Shown here: piece after piece, positions 1 to 7,628 of the stretch
How positions within the stretch are numbered: position 1 is the first letter of the stretch
Layout: each line of letters begins with the position of its first letter
NCBI GenBank assembly: GCA_937926265.1
Contig: CALAZS010000204.1
Span: 1 to 23,476, forward strand
Reading direction: 5' to 3'
Length of the DNA: 23,476 nt
From: an uncultured Gammaproteobacteria bacterium
GTDB lineage: Bacteria > Pseudomonadota > Gammaproteobacteria > Chromatiales > Chromatiaceae
Translations under genes and position numbers: made by a program
Notes under the pieces: model-generated
Seen by the model: only the letters and a program-made list of their open reading frames with translations
Database searches by the model: none
Told to the model about the DNA's origin: nothing

Positions 1-1287
1 AGCGCCGGCTTTTTGCTGGCCAGTCTTTTTTATTCAAACGTTTCTGCTGTTGCACTGACCGATGGTATCGAGGTTGATCATATTGTCGCTGTTGTTAACG
101 ACAGCCTTATCGCCCGCAGTGAACTTGACCGTGAAATCGTTAACATCCTCGAACGCTTCAAGCAGGCCGGCAGACCTGTTCCACCGATATCGGCTATTGA
201 ATCACAGGTTCTGGACAAACTGATTACTGAAAGGCTGCAACTGGATAAGGCCGAAAAAGTTGGTATTGACGTCACCCCGGACATGATGGCCACCATGATT
301 GGCAATATTGCCAAGAAAAATGGCCTTACATTGCCTGAACTCAGACAATCCCTTCAGGCAGATGGTATGAGTTTCAAGGCTTTTAGAAACCAGCTTAAAA
401 AACAGATCATGCTGTCACGCTTGAAAAACCAGGAAATTATTAACAAGATAAATGTTTCTGATGCAGAAATTGACAATCTGCTCAAACAGGATACAAAAAT
501 CGGCAAACAAAACAGTGCTTTCAGAATTCAGCATATTCTTATCGCCGTCCCAGAAGGCTCTTCTCCGGAAAGGCTTGCCCAGGCCCGCAACCGTACCCTG
601 CAATTGATCAATGAATTAAATAATGGCGCGGACTTTACTTCACTGGCCATTCAATACTCCAACGGTCGCCAGGCACTTGAAGGCGGTGATCTTGGCTGGC
701 TCAAAAGCAGCGAATTACCCTCTCTTTTTGCCGACATTGTTTTAAAAATGTCCAAGGGTGAAATCAGCAACCCGATCCGCAGTTCCAGCGGTTTTCATAT
801 CATCAAGCTGGCTGACATCAAGGGCGGTAGCGAATCTTTTATTACCCAGACCCAGGCCCGTCATATCCTCATCAACACCAGCGAAATGGTCTCCGACCAG
901 GATGCCCGTACCCGCCTGGAACAATTACACTTTCGTATTGAAGGCGGTGATGATTTCGCCAAGCTTGCACGCTCACATTCTGATGACAAAGGCTCAGCCA
1001 TCAAAGGCGGTGAACTGGGCTGGGTTGAACCCGGCAGTGTGGTTAAAGAATTCCAGGAAGTCATGGATAAACTCGAGCCGGGTCAAATCAGTGAGCCTTT
1101 CCGCACCCAGTTTGGCTGGCATATCGTCCAGGTACTTGACCGACGCCAACATGATAATTCTGAAAAAATCCTGCGTTCTGAAGCCCGTGAAATCATTGTC
1201 GAACGCAAAGCCAAAGAAGCAACCGAGCTTTACTTAAGACGCCTTCGCGATGAAGCCTACATCGAAATTCGTCTTGATCAGGAATAA
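1..1287 (+). CDS. surA: SurA, periplasmic chaperone / peptidyl-prolyl isomerase (5' end outside window)
   Basis: SurA escorts unfolded outer-membrane proteins through the periplasm. The frame is open from base 1 and the first residues (SAGFLLASLF, then NVSAVA) look like the hydrophobic core and cleavage site of a signal peptide, so the true start lies just upstream; the TTG at 13 is not a credible start. After the N-terminal chaperone domain (from VDHIVAVVNDSLIARSELD) there are two parvulin domains: one beginning at RIQHILIAV with GGDLGWL and GFHIIKL, the second at ARHILINTSE with GGELGWV and GWHIVQV. A C-terminal helix (AREIIVERKAKEATELYLRRLRDEAYIEIRL) completes the fold; 428 residues are visible, about the usual full size. 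It lies 11 bases upstream of pdxA, the standard lptD-surA-pdxA order, so lptD is expected just outside the window. Confidence 0.96.
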   Translation, partial: SAGFLLASLFYSNVSAVALTDGIEVDHIVAVVNDSLIARSELDREIVNILERFKQAGRPVPPISAIESQVLDKLITERLQLDKAEKVGIDVTPDMMATMIGNIAKKNGLTLPELRQSLQADGMSFKAFRNQLKKQIMLSRLKNQEIINKINVSDAEIDNLLKQDTKIGKQNSAFRIQHILIAVPEGSSPERLAQARNRTLQLINELNNGADFTSLAIQYSNGRQALEGGDLGWLKSSELPSLFADIVLKMSKGEISNPIRSSSGFHIIKLADIKGGSESFITQTQARHILINTSEMVSDQDARTRLEQLHFRIEGGDDFAKLARSHSDDKGSAIKGGELGWVEPGSVVKEFQEVMDKLEPGQISEPFRTQFGWHIVQVLDRRQHDNSEKILRSEAREIIVERKAKEATELYLRRLRDEAYIEIRLDQE

Positions 1288-1298
1288 AATTTTTTACA

Positions 1299-2324
1299 TT
1301 GAATAATCTCCAATTACCGATTCTGGCTGTTACTCCAGGCGAACCTGCCGGTATTGGCCCCGATCTTTGCATTGGCCTGAAAGATTGGGACATCGCGGCA
1401 GACCTGGTATTTTTCACCGACCCCGAACTGCTTGAGCAACGGGCAGAGGTTCTTAATAAAAGCGTCAAAATAAATTCGCTGCCGGCAAACTTTTCAAGAA
1501 ACGACCTTCAAAAGAACGCTTTAAATGTCTCACCGGTAAAACTTGACGATAATGTTCAGGCGGGAAAACTCAACACCAAAAATGCTGCCTATGTTCTTGA
1601 GACATTGAAACAGGCTGTAAGCCACTGCCAGTCAGGTCTATGTGATGCCATGGTTACAGCACCAGTTCACAAGGGCATCATTAATGATGCCGGTATTGCA
1701 TTTACCGGCCACACTGAATACCTGGCGGATTTGCTGCACGCCGACCCTGTAATGATGCTGGCCTGTCCCGGTTTACGCGTAGCATTGGCAACCACGCACC
1801 TTCCAGTTAGCCAGATAAGCCAGGCAATCACCCAGGCCAGCCTGGAGCAGATTATTCGCATCACCCATTATGACCTGGTTGCCAGGTTTGCCATAGAAAA
1901 CCCTGCAATATACATCTGCGGATTAAACCCGCATGCGGGTGAAAACGGACATCTTGGAACTGAAGAGATTGATACCATCATTCCTGTGATAAACAGGCTC
2001 AAAAATGAAAACTTCAACCTGGTCGGCCCTTTACCGGCAGATACTGTTTTCACGCCCAAATACATGGAGCAGGCTGATGTAATTCTTGCCATGTATCATG
2101 ACCAGGGACTTCCGGTACTCAAGCACAAGGGGTTTGGCGAAGCCGTTAACATCACTCTTGGACTGCCTGTTATTCGCACTTCAGTTGACCATGGAACCGC
2201 ATTGGAACTTGCCGGGACCGGAAAAGCCAATGAAGGCAGCCTGCTTATGGCAATTGATGTGGCTATGAAGATGGCTAAAAATAGCCGGGCAAATGGCTCT
2301 GAACAGCAAGACAAACTAAACTGA
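1299..2324 (+). CDS. pdxA: 4-hydroxythreonine-4-phosphate dehydrogenase
   Basis: PdxA oxidises 4-phosphohydroxy-L-threonine in the DXP-dependent pathway to pyridoxal 5'-phosphate. The 341-residue protein has the family signatures: VTPGEPAGIGPDL (11-23), APVHKG (121-126), FTGHTEYLADL with substrate-binding H138, and the three metal-binding histidines H167 (ATTHLPV), H212 (LNPHAGE) and H267 (MYHDQGLPVLKHKG). The C-terminal TSVDHGTALELAGTG motif is intact. The start is a TTG 11 bases after the surA stop, without an obvious Shine-Dalgarno sequence, so translation may depend on surA; no better start keeps the conserved N-terminus. The last 9 bases overlap the end of the convergent sensor kinase gene. 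In most relatives rsmA (ksgA) follows immediately; it does not here. Confidence 0.96.
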   Translation: MNNLQLPILAVTPGEPAGIGPDLCIGLKDWDIAADLVFFTDPELLEQRAEVLNKSVKINSLPANFSRNDLQKNALNVSPVKLDDNVQAGKLNTKNAAYVLETLKQAVSHCQSGLCDAMVTAPVHKGIINDAGIAFTGHTEYLADLLHADPVMMLACPGLRVALATTHLPVSQISQAITQASLEQIIRITHYDLVARFAIENPAIYICGLNPHAGENGHLGTEEIDTIIPVINRLKNENFNLVGPLPADTVFTPKYMEQADVILAMYHDQGLPVLKHKGFGEAVNITLGLPVIRTSVDHGTALELAGTGKANEGSLLMAIDVAMKMAKNSRANGSEQQDKLN

Positions 2325-4064
2325 ATTATTCCTGATTGACTGCTGAACCTGCTTTAACTGCTCAACGAGCTCATTCAGGGTTTCAAGCGCACTTTCAAAT
2401 TCAAAATTCTCAACCTGGTCCTTAAGTTGCTCAGTGTCGGCTGCAAAATACTTAAAAAGCATTTCAGACTCATTAAGAGTGTCCATAACACTGATGTCGC
2501 CACCTTGAAGCTTCTCCCTCAAACTTTTAATTAATTCGACCAGTTCCAGCAGTTCCTGCTTTGTCAAAACCGGGATTTCTTGATTTGCACTAGCTGGCGA
2601 TGCCGAGGTTGATTTTGAGCCATCTTTGGCATTCTTATTCGATTGCTTTTTATTTGAAGCACCTGCCACCAACTTAACCGGCATCGTCACTGTAACCGTG
2701 GAACCCTCACCTTTCCTGGTTTCGATTTTAATACTGCCTTTGACAACTTTTATTATCTTTCTGGCCAGGGTCAGCCCCATACCCAGGCCGCCATGTTTGC
2801 GATTTAGAAAATGCTCGGACTGGCTCAACTGGTTTTCTTCATACCAGGAAGGAGGTTTGTCAAACCCGCTGCCATTATCAATCACTTTGATTATCAGCTG
2901 ATTTTTCCCGGCAATTTTTGACTTAAACCCGCAAACCAGTTTCACTTTGCCCTTGCCATTTTCTTTTCCGGTAAACTTAACTGCATTATCGACAATTGGA
3001 TTTAGAACGCCCAGTAACAGATCTTTATCAAGTTTAAGCAACCGGGGAACCTGCTGGTCTATATCAGTTTCTATGACAAGACCTTTTTTAAAAGCGGCAG
3101 CCTTATGCGCTTGAGCCAGGTCATTTAACAAGGTTTCGACCGACGCCTCCGCCAGGTTTACCGGATAATCATCCTCATCAATTTTTGACAGGTTAATCAT
3201 CTGGTTGATTAACATTTCGAGCTTGTTGGCTGCCTGTTGAATCAATGAAATCTCAGACTGGTTCTCCCGAATATCAAGTGAACTGGTTAAACCTGTTATC
3301 GCATTTAATGGCGTTCTAAGTTCATGACCAATGGTGGAGATAAAGTCCGTTTTAAACTGGTTGGATGCTTCAGCCATCTGGCGCCTGACTTCAAGTGCCT
3401 GCATTCTCTTGAGGTTATTAAGATAAATCCAGAAAATCACAGCCGATAAAATTAAAACCAGCAAATGCACCATTAAAATGCTGATGACATCAGAAGTTCG
3501 AGCCGCCTTTAAGGCCTCCACATTCTGATCAATACTGATTCCACCTCTTACATCACCGACCTTGTAACCCTGATGCCCATGGCACTGCAGACATTCCTTG
3601 CTGGTATACAACGGCATCATAAACCTGTAGCGGGTATCATTTTCAATGAAACCACCGGTTTGTTTCACTCCATTTTCAAACAGCTTCAGTGATTCCGACT
3701 CCCAGCCGGTTGGAGCATTACGTTGATTAAGGGGTTTAAGACTGGTAATCCGAAATTTGACCTGTTTTTCCTTGTTGGCTATCTGGCTTAGCTCAGCCAT
3801 CATCATATAAGAATTGATCCAGCTGTAAGTGTCTTTTCCGGACGCATTCCGTTTGTAATAGATACCATCATGAGAGCGGTTCCACTCTCCCATCACATCG
3901 ATGTAATCAACAATAGCTTCTGCCTGGGCACGGGCAATTGATTCAACCTGACGATACTCCAGCAGGATATTTACGCCGGCAGATACAAGAATCATCGAGA
4001 CCCAAAGAATGAAACCCAGTTTCCAGTCTACGGACTTTATTATCCTGCTAAACAAAATATTCAA
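2316..4064 (-). CDS. Membrane sensor histidine kinase with periplasmic Tll0287-like (DUF3365) CxxCH domain
   Basis: A 582-residue sensor kinase. Residues 16-36 form a first membrane helix; 40-190 are a periplasmic domain resembling Tll0287-like/DUF3365, with QRNAPTGWE (114-122) and a c-type haem motif C158-L-Q-C161-H162 followed by GYKVGDVRGGISI. A second membrane helix spans about 193-215. There is no clear HAMP domain; a short helix leads to the HisKA box HELRTPLN with phospho-acceptor H247. The ATPase domain shows the N box (N360 in LNPIVDNAVKF), the DNGSG box (D396) and GGLGMGL (425-431). After a Lys/Ser-rich linker (464-496), residues 497-582 form an all-helical Leu/Glu-rich segment without histidine, like the degenerate HPt-like tails of some proteobacterial kinases. 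No response regulator is adjacent. It follows the ankyrin gene by 6 bases and is probably co-transcribed. The kinase call is firm; haem attachment and the redox or gas signal are inferred. Confidence 0.93.
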   Translation of the reverse strand: MNILFSRIIKSVDWKLGFILWVSMILVSAGVNILLEYRQVESIARAQAEAIVDYIDVMGEWNRSHDGIYYKRNASGKDTYSWINSYMMMAELSQIANKEKQVKFRITSLKPLNQRNAPTGWESESLKLFENGVKQTGGFIENDTRYRFMMPLYTSKECLQCHGHQGYKVGDVRGGISIDQNVEALKAARTSDVISILMVHLLVLILSAVIFWIYLNNLKRMQALEVRRQMAEASNQFKTDFISTIGHELRTPLNAITGLTSSLDIRENQSEISLIQQAANKLEMLINQMINLSKIDEDDYPVNLAEASVETLLNDLAQAHKAAAFKKGLVIETDIDQQVPRLLKLDKDLLLGVLNPIVDNAVKFTGKENGKGKVKLVCGFKSKIAGKNQLIIKVIDNGSGFDKPPSWYEENQLSQSEHFLNRKHGGLGMGLTLARKIIKVVKGSIKIETRKGEGSTVTVTMPVKLVAGASNKKQSNKNAKDGSKSTSASPASANQEIPVLTKQELLELVELIKSLREKLQGGDISVMDTLNESEMLFKYFAADTEQLKDQVENFEFESALETLNELVEQLKQVQQSIRNNSV

Positions 4065-4070
4065 CCCCGT

Positions 4071-4529
4071 TTATTTTGCTTCTTCGGCGGCAGCTCCTGC
4101 GCCTGCGTTTGTTAATAATTCTTCTATTTTGGCATGTCCGGCACGATTGGCTTTTTTCAATGCTGCTTCTCCACCTGCATTGGACAGGTTAACGTCAGCT
4201 CCAGAGGCGATCAGCAGGTTCACTACATCTTCGTGGCCAAAAGCTGCGGCTTCCATCAGCGCAGAGTTACCCTGTCCGTCAACAGCATTAATATCGGCAC
4301 CAGAAGAAATCAGGGATTGTACTGTGCGCGTGTTGCCATTAGCTGCCGCCAACACGATGACAGGTCTACCTGCAGGATTTTTGGCATTGACATCCCCTCC
4401 CTGCACAATCAGGTCACGCGCCTGGTCAACCTTTCCCTGCATTACCGCAGCAATTAACTGTGTATTCAGATCAGCCGCAGCGGCTTGAGCAGTTAAAATC
4501 ATAATCAGTATAATAAAAAGGTTTCGCAT
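4071..4529 (-). CDS. Exported ankyrin-repeat protein
   Basis: A 152-residue protein with a signal peptide (MRNLFIILIMILTAQAAAA, cleavage near residue 19) followed almost entirely by ankyrin repeats. Repeat helices and turns are seen at LIAAVMQGKVDQARDLIVQGGDVNA, VIVLAAANGNTRTVQSLI and ALMEAAAFGHEDVVNLLI, with a last partial repeat ALKKANRAGHAKIEELL; the linkers carry GADIN and GADVN. A short Ala/Glu tail ends the protein. Ankyrin repeats bind proteins, and export suggests a periplasmic partner; the sensor domain of the kinase encoded 6 bases downstream is the obvious candidate, but this is inference. A ribosome-binding AAGGG lies about 9 bases before the ATG, and a sigma-70-like promoter sits just upstream. 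Confidence 0.9.
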   Translation of the reverse strand: MRNLFIILIMILTAQAAAADLNTQLIAAVMQGKVDQARDLIVQGGDVNAKNPAGRPVIVLAAANGNTRTVQSLISSGADINAVDGQGNSALMEAAAFGHEDVVNLLIASGADVNLSNAGGEAALKKANRAGHAKIEELLTNAGAGAAAEEAK

Positions 4530-4561
4530 TGTTTCGGCCCTTTGAATATCTATTTCGAATA

Positions 4562-4589
4562 TTTATATAGTTACATTATCGGCTGGCAA
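4562..4589 (-). promoter_or_regulatory. Candidate sigma-70 promoter of the ankyrin/kinase pair
   Basis: On the minus strand TTGCCA (4589-4584) and TATAAA (4567-4562) are separated by 16 bases, giving a predicted start of transcription near 4555 and a leader of about 25 bases. Seen by eye only. Confidence 0.4.
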
Positions 4590-4609
4590 GATCATATCTT
4601 AACTTAGAA

Positions 4610-4638
4610 TATTTGACTCGAAGCCAGATTATTTGACT
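4610..4638. repeat. Nine-base direct repeat two helical turns apart
   Basis: TATTTGACT occurs at 4610-4618 and 4630-4638, exactly 20 bp apart, between the divergent ankyrin and apaG genes. The spacing suits a protein binding one face of DNA. The second copy includes TTGACT, which could serve as a -35 element for apaG, although no good -10 follows at the usual distance. Confidence 0.4.
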
Positions 4639-4699
4639 TGTAGATTGTAATAACCGAGTCTTAACCCAACTAACTTTTCTGTATCCAACTTAATAAAAT

Positions 4700-5077
4700 A
4701 TGAATACAAAAAACCAGATCGACATCAACGTTGAAACCGCCTTTATCCCTGACCAGTCTGAAATTGAAAAAGAGCGGTTCGTTTTTTCCTACACTATAAC
4801 TATTCACAACAGCGGTGATGAGCCTGCCCGCCTTTTGAACAGGCACTGGCTGATAACCGATGCCAATGGGAAAATTCAGGAAGTTCGCGGTGCCGGAGTG
4901 GTGGGTGAACAGCCTTATCTGAAACCCGGTGAAAGCTATCAATATACCAGTGGCACAGTACTGGATACCCCGGTTGGCAGTATGCAGGGTGAATATGAAA
5001 TGACCAATGACGATGGCACCCGCTTTATCGCACCTATTGCGCCATTCTCACTCGCCCTGCCACGTTCCCTGCACTGA
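4700..5077 (+). CDS. apaG: ApaG domain protein
   Basis: A 125-residue protein covering the single ApaG/DUF525 fold (an immunoglobulin-like beta sandwich). Characteristic stretches are YTITIHNSGDEPARLLNRHW (29-48), VRGAGVVGEQPYLKPGESYQYTSG and MQGEYEM near the C-terminus. The biochemical role of ApaG is unsettled; in Enterobacteria it is encoded directly before apaH, as here with a 4-base gap. The ATG at 4700 fits the family length, but there is no clear ribosome-binding site before it. Normally the gene lies in an operon downstream of pdxA and rsmA; here it must have its own promoter, because the upstream genes run in the opposite direction. Confidence 0.95.
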   Translation: MNTKNQIDINVETAFIPDQSEIEKERFVFSYTITIHNSGDEPARLLNRHWLITDANGKIQEVRGAGVVGEQPYLKPGESYQYTSGTVLDTPVGSMQGEYEMTNDDGTRFIAPIAPFSLALPRSLH

Positions 5078-5081
5078 TATA

Positions 5082-5906
5082 ATGTCCACCTACGCAATTG
5101 GTGATATCCAGGGCTGCTTCACAGAATTACAGCAACTTGTTGAACTGATTCAATTTGACCGCCTCAACGACAAGCTTGTTTTTGCGGGTGACCTGGTTAA
5201 CCGCGGTCCAGATTCGCTCGAAGTGCTGCGATATGTAAAGCAGCTCGGAAGTGCTGCTGATACTGTACTTGGCAACCATGACCTGCATTTACTGGCACTA
5301 TCTCAGGGCAATGCTTCTCATGCCTCAGGTGGTTACCTTGAACCGATAATGCATGCTGAAGACAGGGACGAGTTACTTGACTGGCTTCGCCACCGCCCCA
5401 TGCTGATTTATATGGCCGAACTGTCCAGCACCGTGATTCATGCGGGACTGCCTCCGCAGTGGACACTGGATGAAGCCCGAATACACGCACGTGAACTTGA
5501 AAGCGTTCTGCAGGGTCCTGGATTTCATGAATTTTGCCAGCAGATGTATGGCAATGAACCGAACAGCTGGTCTGAAGATTTAACCGGTATGGAACGACTC
5601 AGGTTCATAACCAACTGTTTCACCAGAATGCGTTACTGCAGTAAAAGCGGCAAACTGAATTTTAAGGAAAAAGGCCGGCCCGGCTCACAAAAAGACTCGC
5701 TTTTGCCCTGGTTTGACATCAAAGAACGCCAGACTGGCTCTGACAAAATTTTCTTTGGTCATTGGTCTACACTTGGCCTGGTTAACCGGAACAATGCCTG
5801 GTCACTCGATACCGGTTGTCTTTGGGGCAGCCAACTGACCGCTATCAGGCTGGATGACCTGGAAGTATTCCAGGTCGAGTGTCAGCAAAACCAGAAACCC
5901 GCCTAG
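5082..5906 (+). CDS. apaH: Diadenosine tetraphosphatase (symmetrical)
   Basis: ApaH cleaves Ap4A symmetrically to two ADP and also removes Np4 caps from RNA. The 274-residue protein is a metallophosphatase with the expected blocks in order: GDIQGC (7-12), GDLVNRGPDS (36-45), GNHDLHL (64-70), VIHAGLPPQW and, near the C-terminus, FGHWSTLG. Length matches the family (about 270-280). The ATG at 5082, 4 bases after the apaG stop, gives the family N-terminus MSTYAIGDIQG; longer readings into apaG are not needed. It ends 18 bases before the convergent VOC gene. Confidence 0.96.
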   Translation: MSTYAIGDIQGCFTELQQLVELIQFDRLNDKLVFAGDLVNRGPDSLEVLRYVKQLGSAADTVLGNHDLHLLALSQGNASHASGGYLEPIMHAEDRDELLDWLRHRPMLIYMAELSSTVIHAGLPPQWTLDEARIHARELESVLQGPGFHEFCQQMYGNEPNSWSEDLTGMERLRFITNCFTRMRYCSKSGKLNFKEKGRPGSQKDSLLPWFDIKERQTGSDKIFFGHWSTLGLVNRNNAWSLDTGCLWGSQLTAIRLDDLEVFQVECQQNQKPA

Positions 5907-5924
5907 ATAACAGTTAATTAACAG

Positions 5925-6353
5925 TTAGTTAACACCTCTTAAACGCTCCCAGTCTGAAACCGGTGGATGATGAATTACCTGAACCACCGTGCCATCGGGA
6001 TCGTAGCAGTAAAAACTTCTGGCACCATCGCGATGCGTGCGGGGTTCAGTTCGCATCTGAACATCATGCTCAGATAACCACTTAAACCATTTATCAACCT
6101 CTTCTTCCGAATCCACAAAAAAACCGATATGGTCCAGGCGCTGGGTCATTTCATCGCGTTTCTGGTCAGACTCTGCCTGGTGAAGTGCCAGGTTGTCACC
6201 ACCTGAAGTCAGGTAATAGTTATGCTCATCAGGCTGCCATTCAATTTCCATTCCCAGTAATTCAACATAAAAATGCAGACTGGCCTGCAGATCACGACTG
6301 AACAATGCAACATGTCGCATACCATATCCGAGTGAAGGTCTTGAACTGGCCAT
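5925..6353 (-). CDS. Vicinal-oxygen-chelate (glyoxalase/bleomycin resistance fold) protein
   Basis: A 142-residue VOC-superfamily protein with two beta-alpha-beta-beta-beta modules: RHVALFSRDLQASLHFYVELLGM (13-35) starts the first and LDHIGFFVDSEEEVDKWFKWL (73-93) the second, ending with FYCYDPDGTVVQVIHHP. Likely metal-site residues by position are H14, H58 (NLALHQ), H75 and Q125 in place of the more common glutamate. This fold includes extradiol dioxygenases, glyoxalase I and fosfomycin-resistance enzymes; the sequence does not settle which. A strong AAGGAG precedes the ATG by about 7 bases. The gene is 48 bases downstream of the OsmC-family gene on the same strand, so the two may be co-transcribed. 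Confidence 0.85.
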   Translation of the reverse strand: MASSRPSLGYGMRHVALFSRDLQASLHFYVELLGMEIEWQPDEHNYYLTSGGDNLALHQAESDQKRDEMTQRLDHIGFFVDSEEEVDKWFKWLSEHDVQMRTEPRTHRDGARSFYCYDPDGTVVQVIHHPPVSDWERLRGVN

Positions 6354-6401
6354 ATTATTCTCCTTTTGATTTTAGGGCTGGTTTTGGGCTGATCTTGAGG
6401 C

Positions 6402-6833
6402 TCATTCTTCAGGCGATGATGTATCTATTACTTCATAGTCGTGGGTAATCTCAGCGGCCTTTGAAAGCATTAAAGAGGCCGAGCAAAATTTCTCGGCACT
6501 GAGCTTAACCGCGCGCGCTACAACCTTGTCAGTCAAACCCGGGCCGCTCACCTTGAAATGCACATGAATCTTGGTAAACACCTTGGGGTCCGTGGTTGCT
6601 CTTTCTGCCTCGATTTCGACTTCACAGGCTGCAATGGTATTTCGGCCTTTTTTAAGAATGTGAATCACGTCAAACTCTGTACAACCACCCAGGCCAAGCA
6701 ACAACATTTCCATGGGACGAACCCCCATGTCACGCCCGCCAAATTCGGGGGCGCCATCCATGACAATGGCATGTCCACTGCCTGATTCACCTACCATCAT
6801 GGCGCCATCAACCCATTTCACTCTCGCTTTCAT
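6402..6833 (-). CDS. OsmC-family protein (YhfA-like)
   Basis: A 143-residue OsmC/Ohr-fold protein. The two redox cysteines of the family are present: C51 in LLLGLGGCTEFDVIHIL and C117 in SAEKFCSASLML. Members reduce organic or fatty-acid hydroperoxides; the YhfA branch is poorly characterised. The position is informative: in E. coli yhfA is divergent from crp, and a homologue lies next to vfr in Pseudomonas. Here it is likewise divergent from a Vfr/CRP-type gene across a 120-base control region. AAGG lies 9-10 bases upstream of the ATG. Confidence 0.88.
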   Translation of the reverse strand: MKARVKWVDGAMMVGESGSGHAIVMDGAPEFGGRDMGVRPMEMLLLGLGGCTEFDVIHILKKGRNTIAACEVEIEAERATTDPKVFTKIHVHFKVSGPGLTDKVVARAVKLSAEKFCSASLMLSKAAEITHDYEVIDTSSPEE

Positions 6834-6883
6834 TATATTTTTACCTTCACTTTTTGTGGCTAAGCTATAGTTTATTGTCTATT

Positions 6884-6897
6884 CAGTACTTATACTG
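6884..6897. promoter_or_regulatory. Palindrome overlapping a -10-like element in the osmC/crp control region
   Basis: CAGTA and TACTG form an inverted repeat around CTTA. The right half contains TATACT (6891-6896), a good -10 hexamer reading towards the CRP-type gene, with no good -35 17 bases upstream (TAGTTT). That arrangement would suit a regulated or autoregulated promoter starting near 6903. The arms are short, so confidence is limited. Confidence 0.35.
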
Positions 6898-6953
6898 TAA
6901 CGATTAAGTTGGTATTTTACTTTGTTATTGGCCAGGATGAACCCCATTTAATT

Positions 6954-7607
6954 ATGTCAATTGTTAAACCGCCACAACCCGAACCAGAATTTTTAAAACC
7001 CTTCCTGTCACATTGCCACCGTCGCAAATATCCGGCTCGTACTGAATTTATTCATCCTGGCGACCCTTCTGACAGTCTTTATTACCTGATCGATGGCACC
7101 GTCACCGTATTGATGGAAGATGATGAAGGCCATGAAATCATTCTGACTTACCTCAACAAGGGTGAATTCATTGGTGAAATGGGCTTGTTCATGCCGGAGC
7201 CGGAAAGGACGGTAATGGTTCGATCCCGTTCTGCCTGTGAACTTGCAGAAATCTCCTATGAAAAGTTAGAACAACTTTTTAAAACCGAACTTGCACCCTA
7301 TATACGCGATATTCTTTATGCCATTGGCAGACAGCAAACCGAGCGCCTTATAAACACCAGCCAGAAGGTCGGCCATCTGGCCTTTCTTGATGTCACTGGT
7401 CGTATAGCTGGCACCCTGCTTGAACTTTGCAAGGAACCTGATGCAATGACTCACCCTGATGGCATGCAAATAAAGATCACCCGCCAGGAAATCGGCCGTA
7501 TTGTTGGCTGTTCACGTGAAATGGCTGGCCGGGTACTTAAAAACCTTGAAGAACAGGGTCTCATCGACGTACATGGCAAAACTATCGTTGTGTTTGGCAC
7601 ACGCTAA
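6954..7607 (+). CDS. vfr: cAMP receptor protein of the Vfr/CRP type
   Basis: A global transcription regulator of 217 residues. The N-terminal cyclic-nucleotide barrel has GEFIGEMGLF (70-79), with cAMP-contacting G74 and E75, then R85 and T86; the residue after the arginine is serine in E. coli CRP. T135 and S136 (INTSQKVG) match the C-helix contacts. The DNA-binding half is nearly identical to Vfr/CRP: AFLDVTGR, DAMTHPDGMQIKITRQEIGR and IVGCSREMAGRVLKNLEEQG form the helix-turn-helix. I chose ATG 6954 (MSIVKPP) rather than the in-frame TTG at 6909, because it fits the family length and leaves room for the promoter-like TATACT; no strong ribosome-binding site supports either. It is divergent from the OsmC-family gene. 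The close Vfr resemblance, rather than enteric CRP, is by recall. Confidence 0.93.
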   Translation: MSIVKPPQPEPEFLKPFLSHCHRRKYPARTEFIHPGDPSDSLYYLIDGTVTVLMEDDEGHEIILTYLNKGEFIGEMGLFMPEPERTVMVRSRSACELAEISYEKLEQLFKTELAPYIRDILYAIGRQQTERLINTSQKVGHLAFLDVTGRIAGTLLELCKEPDAMTHPDGMQIKITRQEIGRIVGCSREMAGRVLKNLEEQGLIDVHGKTIVVFGTR

Positions 7608-7628
7608 TTATTAACAGGAGTCTTTTCA

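Noticed and set aside
758..1237. A 159-codon frame inside surA
   Set aside because: It lies within a firmly identified gene in another frame and shows no recognisable domain.
4009..4488. A 159-codon plus-strand frame opposite the ankyrin gene
   Set aside because: It is the antisense of a protein with a clear signal peptide and repeats, has an Ala/Pro/Ser-rich composition typical of shadows, and has no ribosome-binding site.
5907..5936. TTAACAGTTA-type repeats between apaH and the VOC gene, considered as a terminator
   Set aside because: The copies are direct repeats in AT-rich sequence, with no GC-rich stem and no T-tract.
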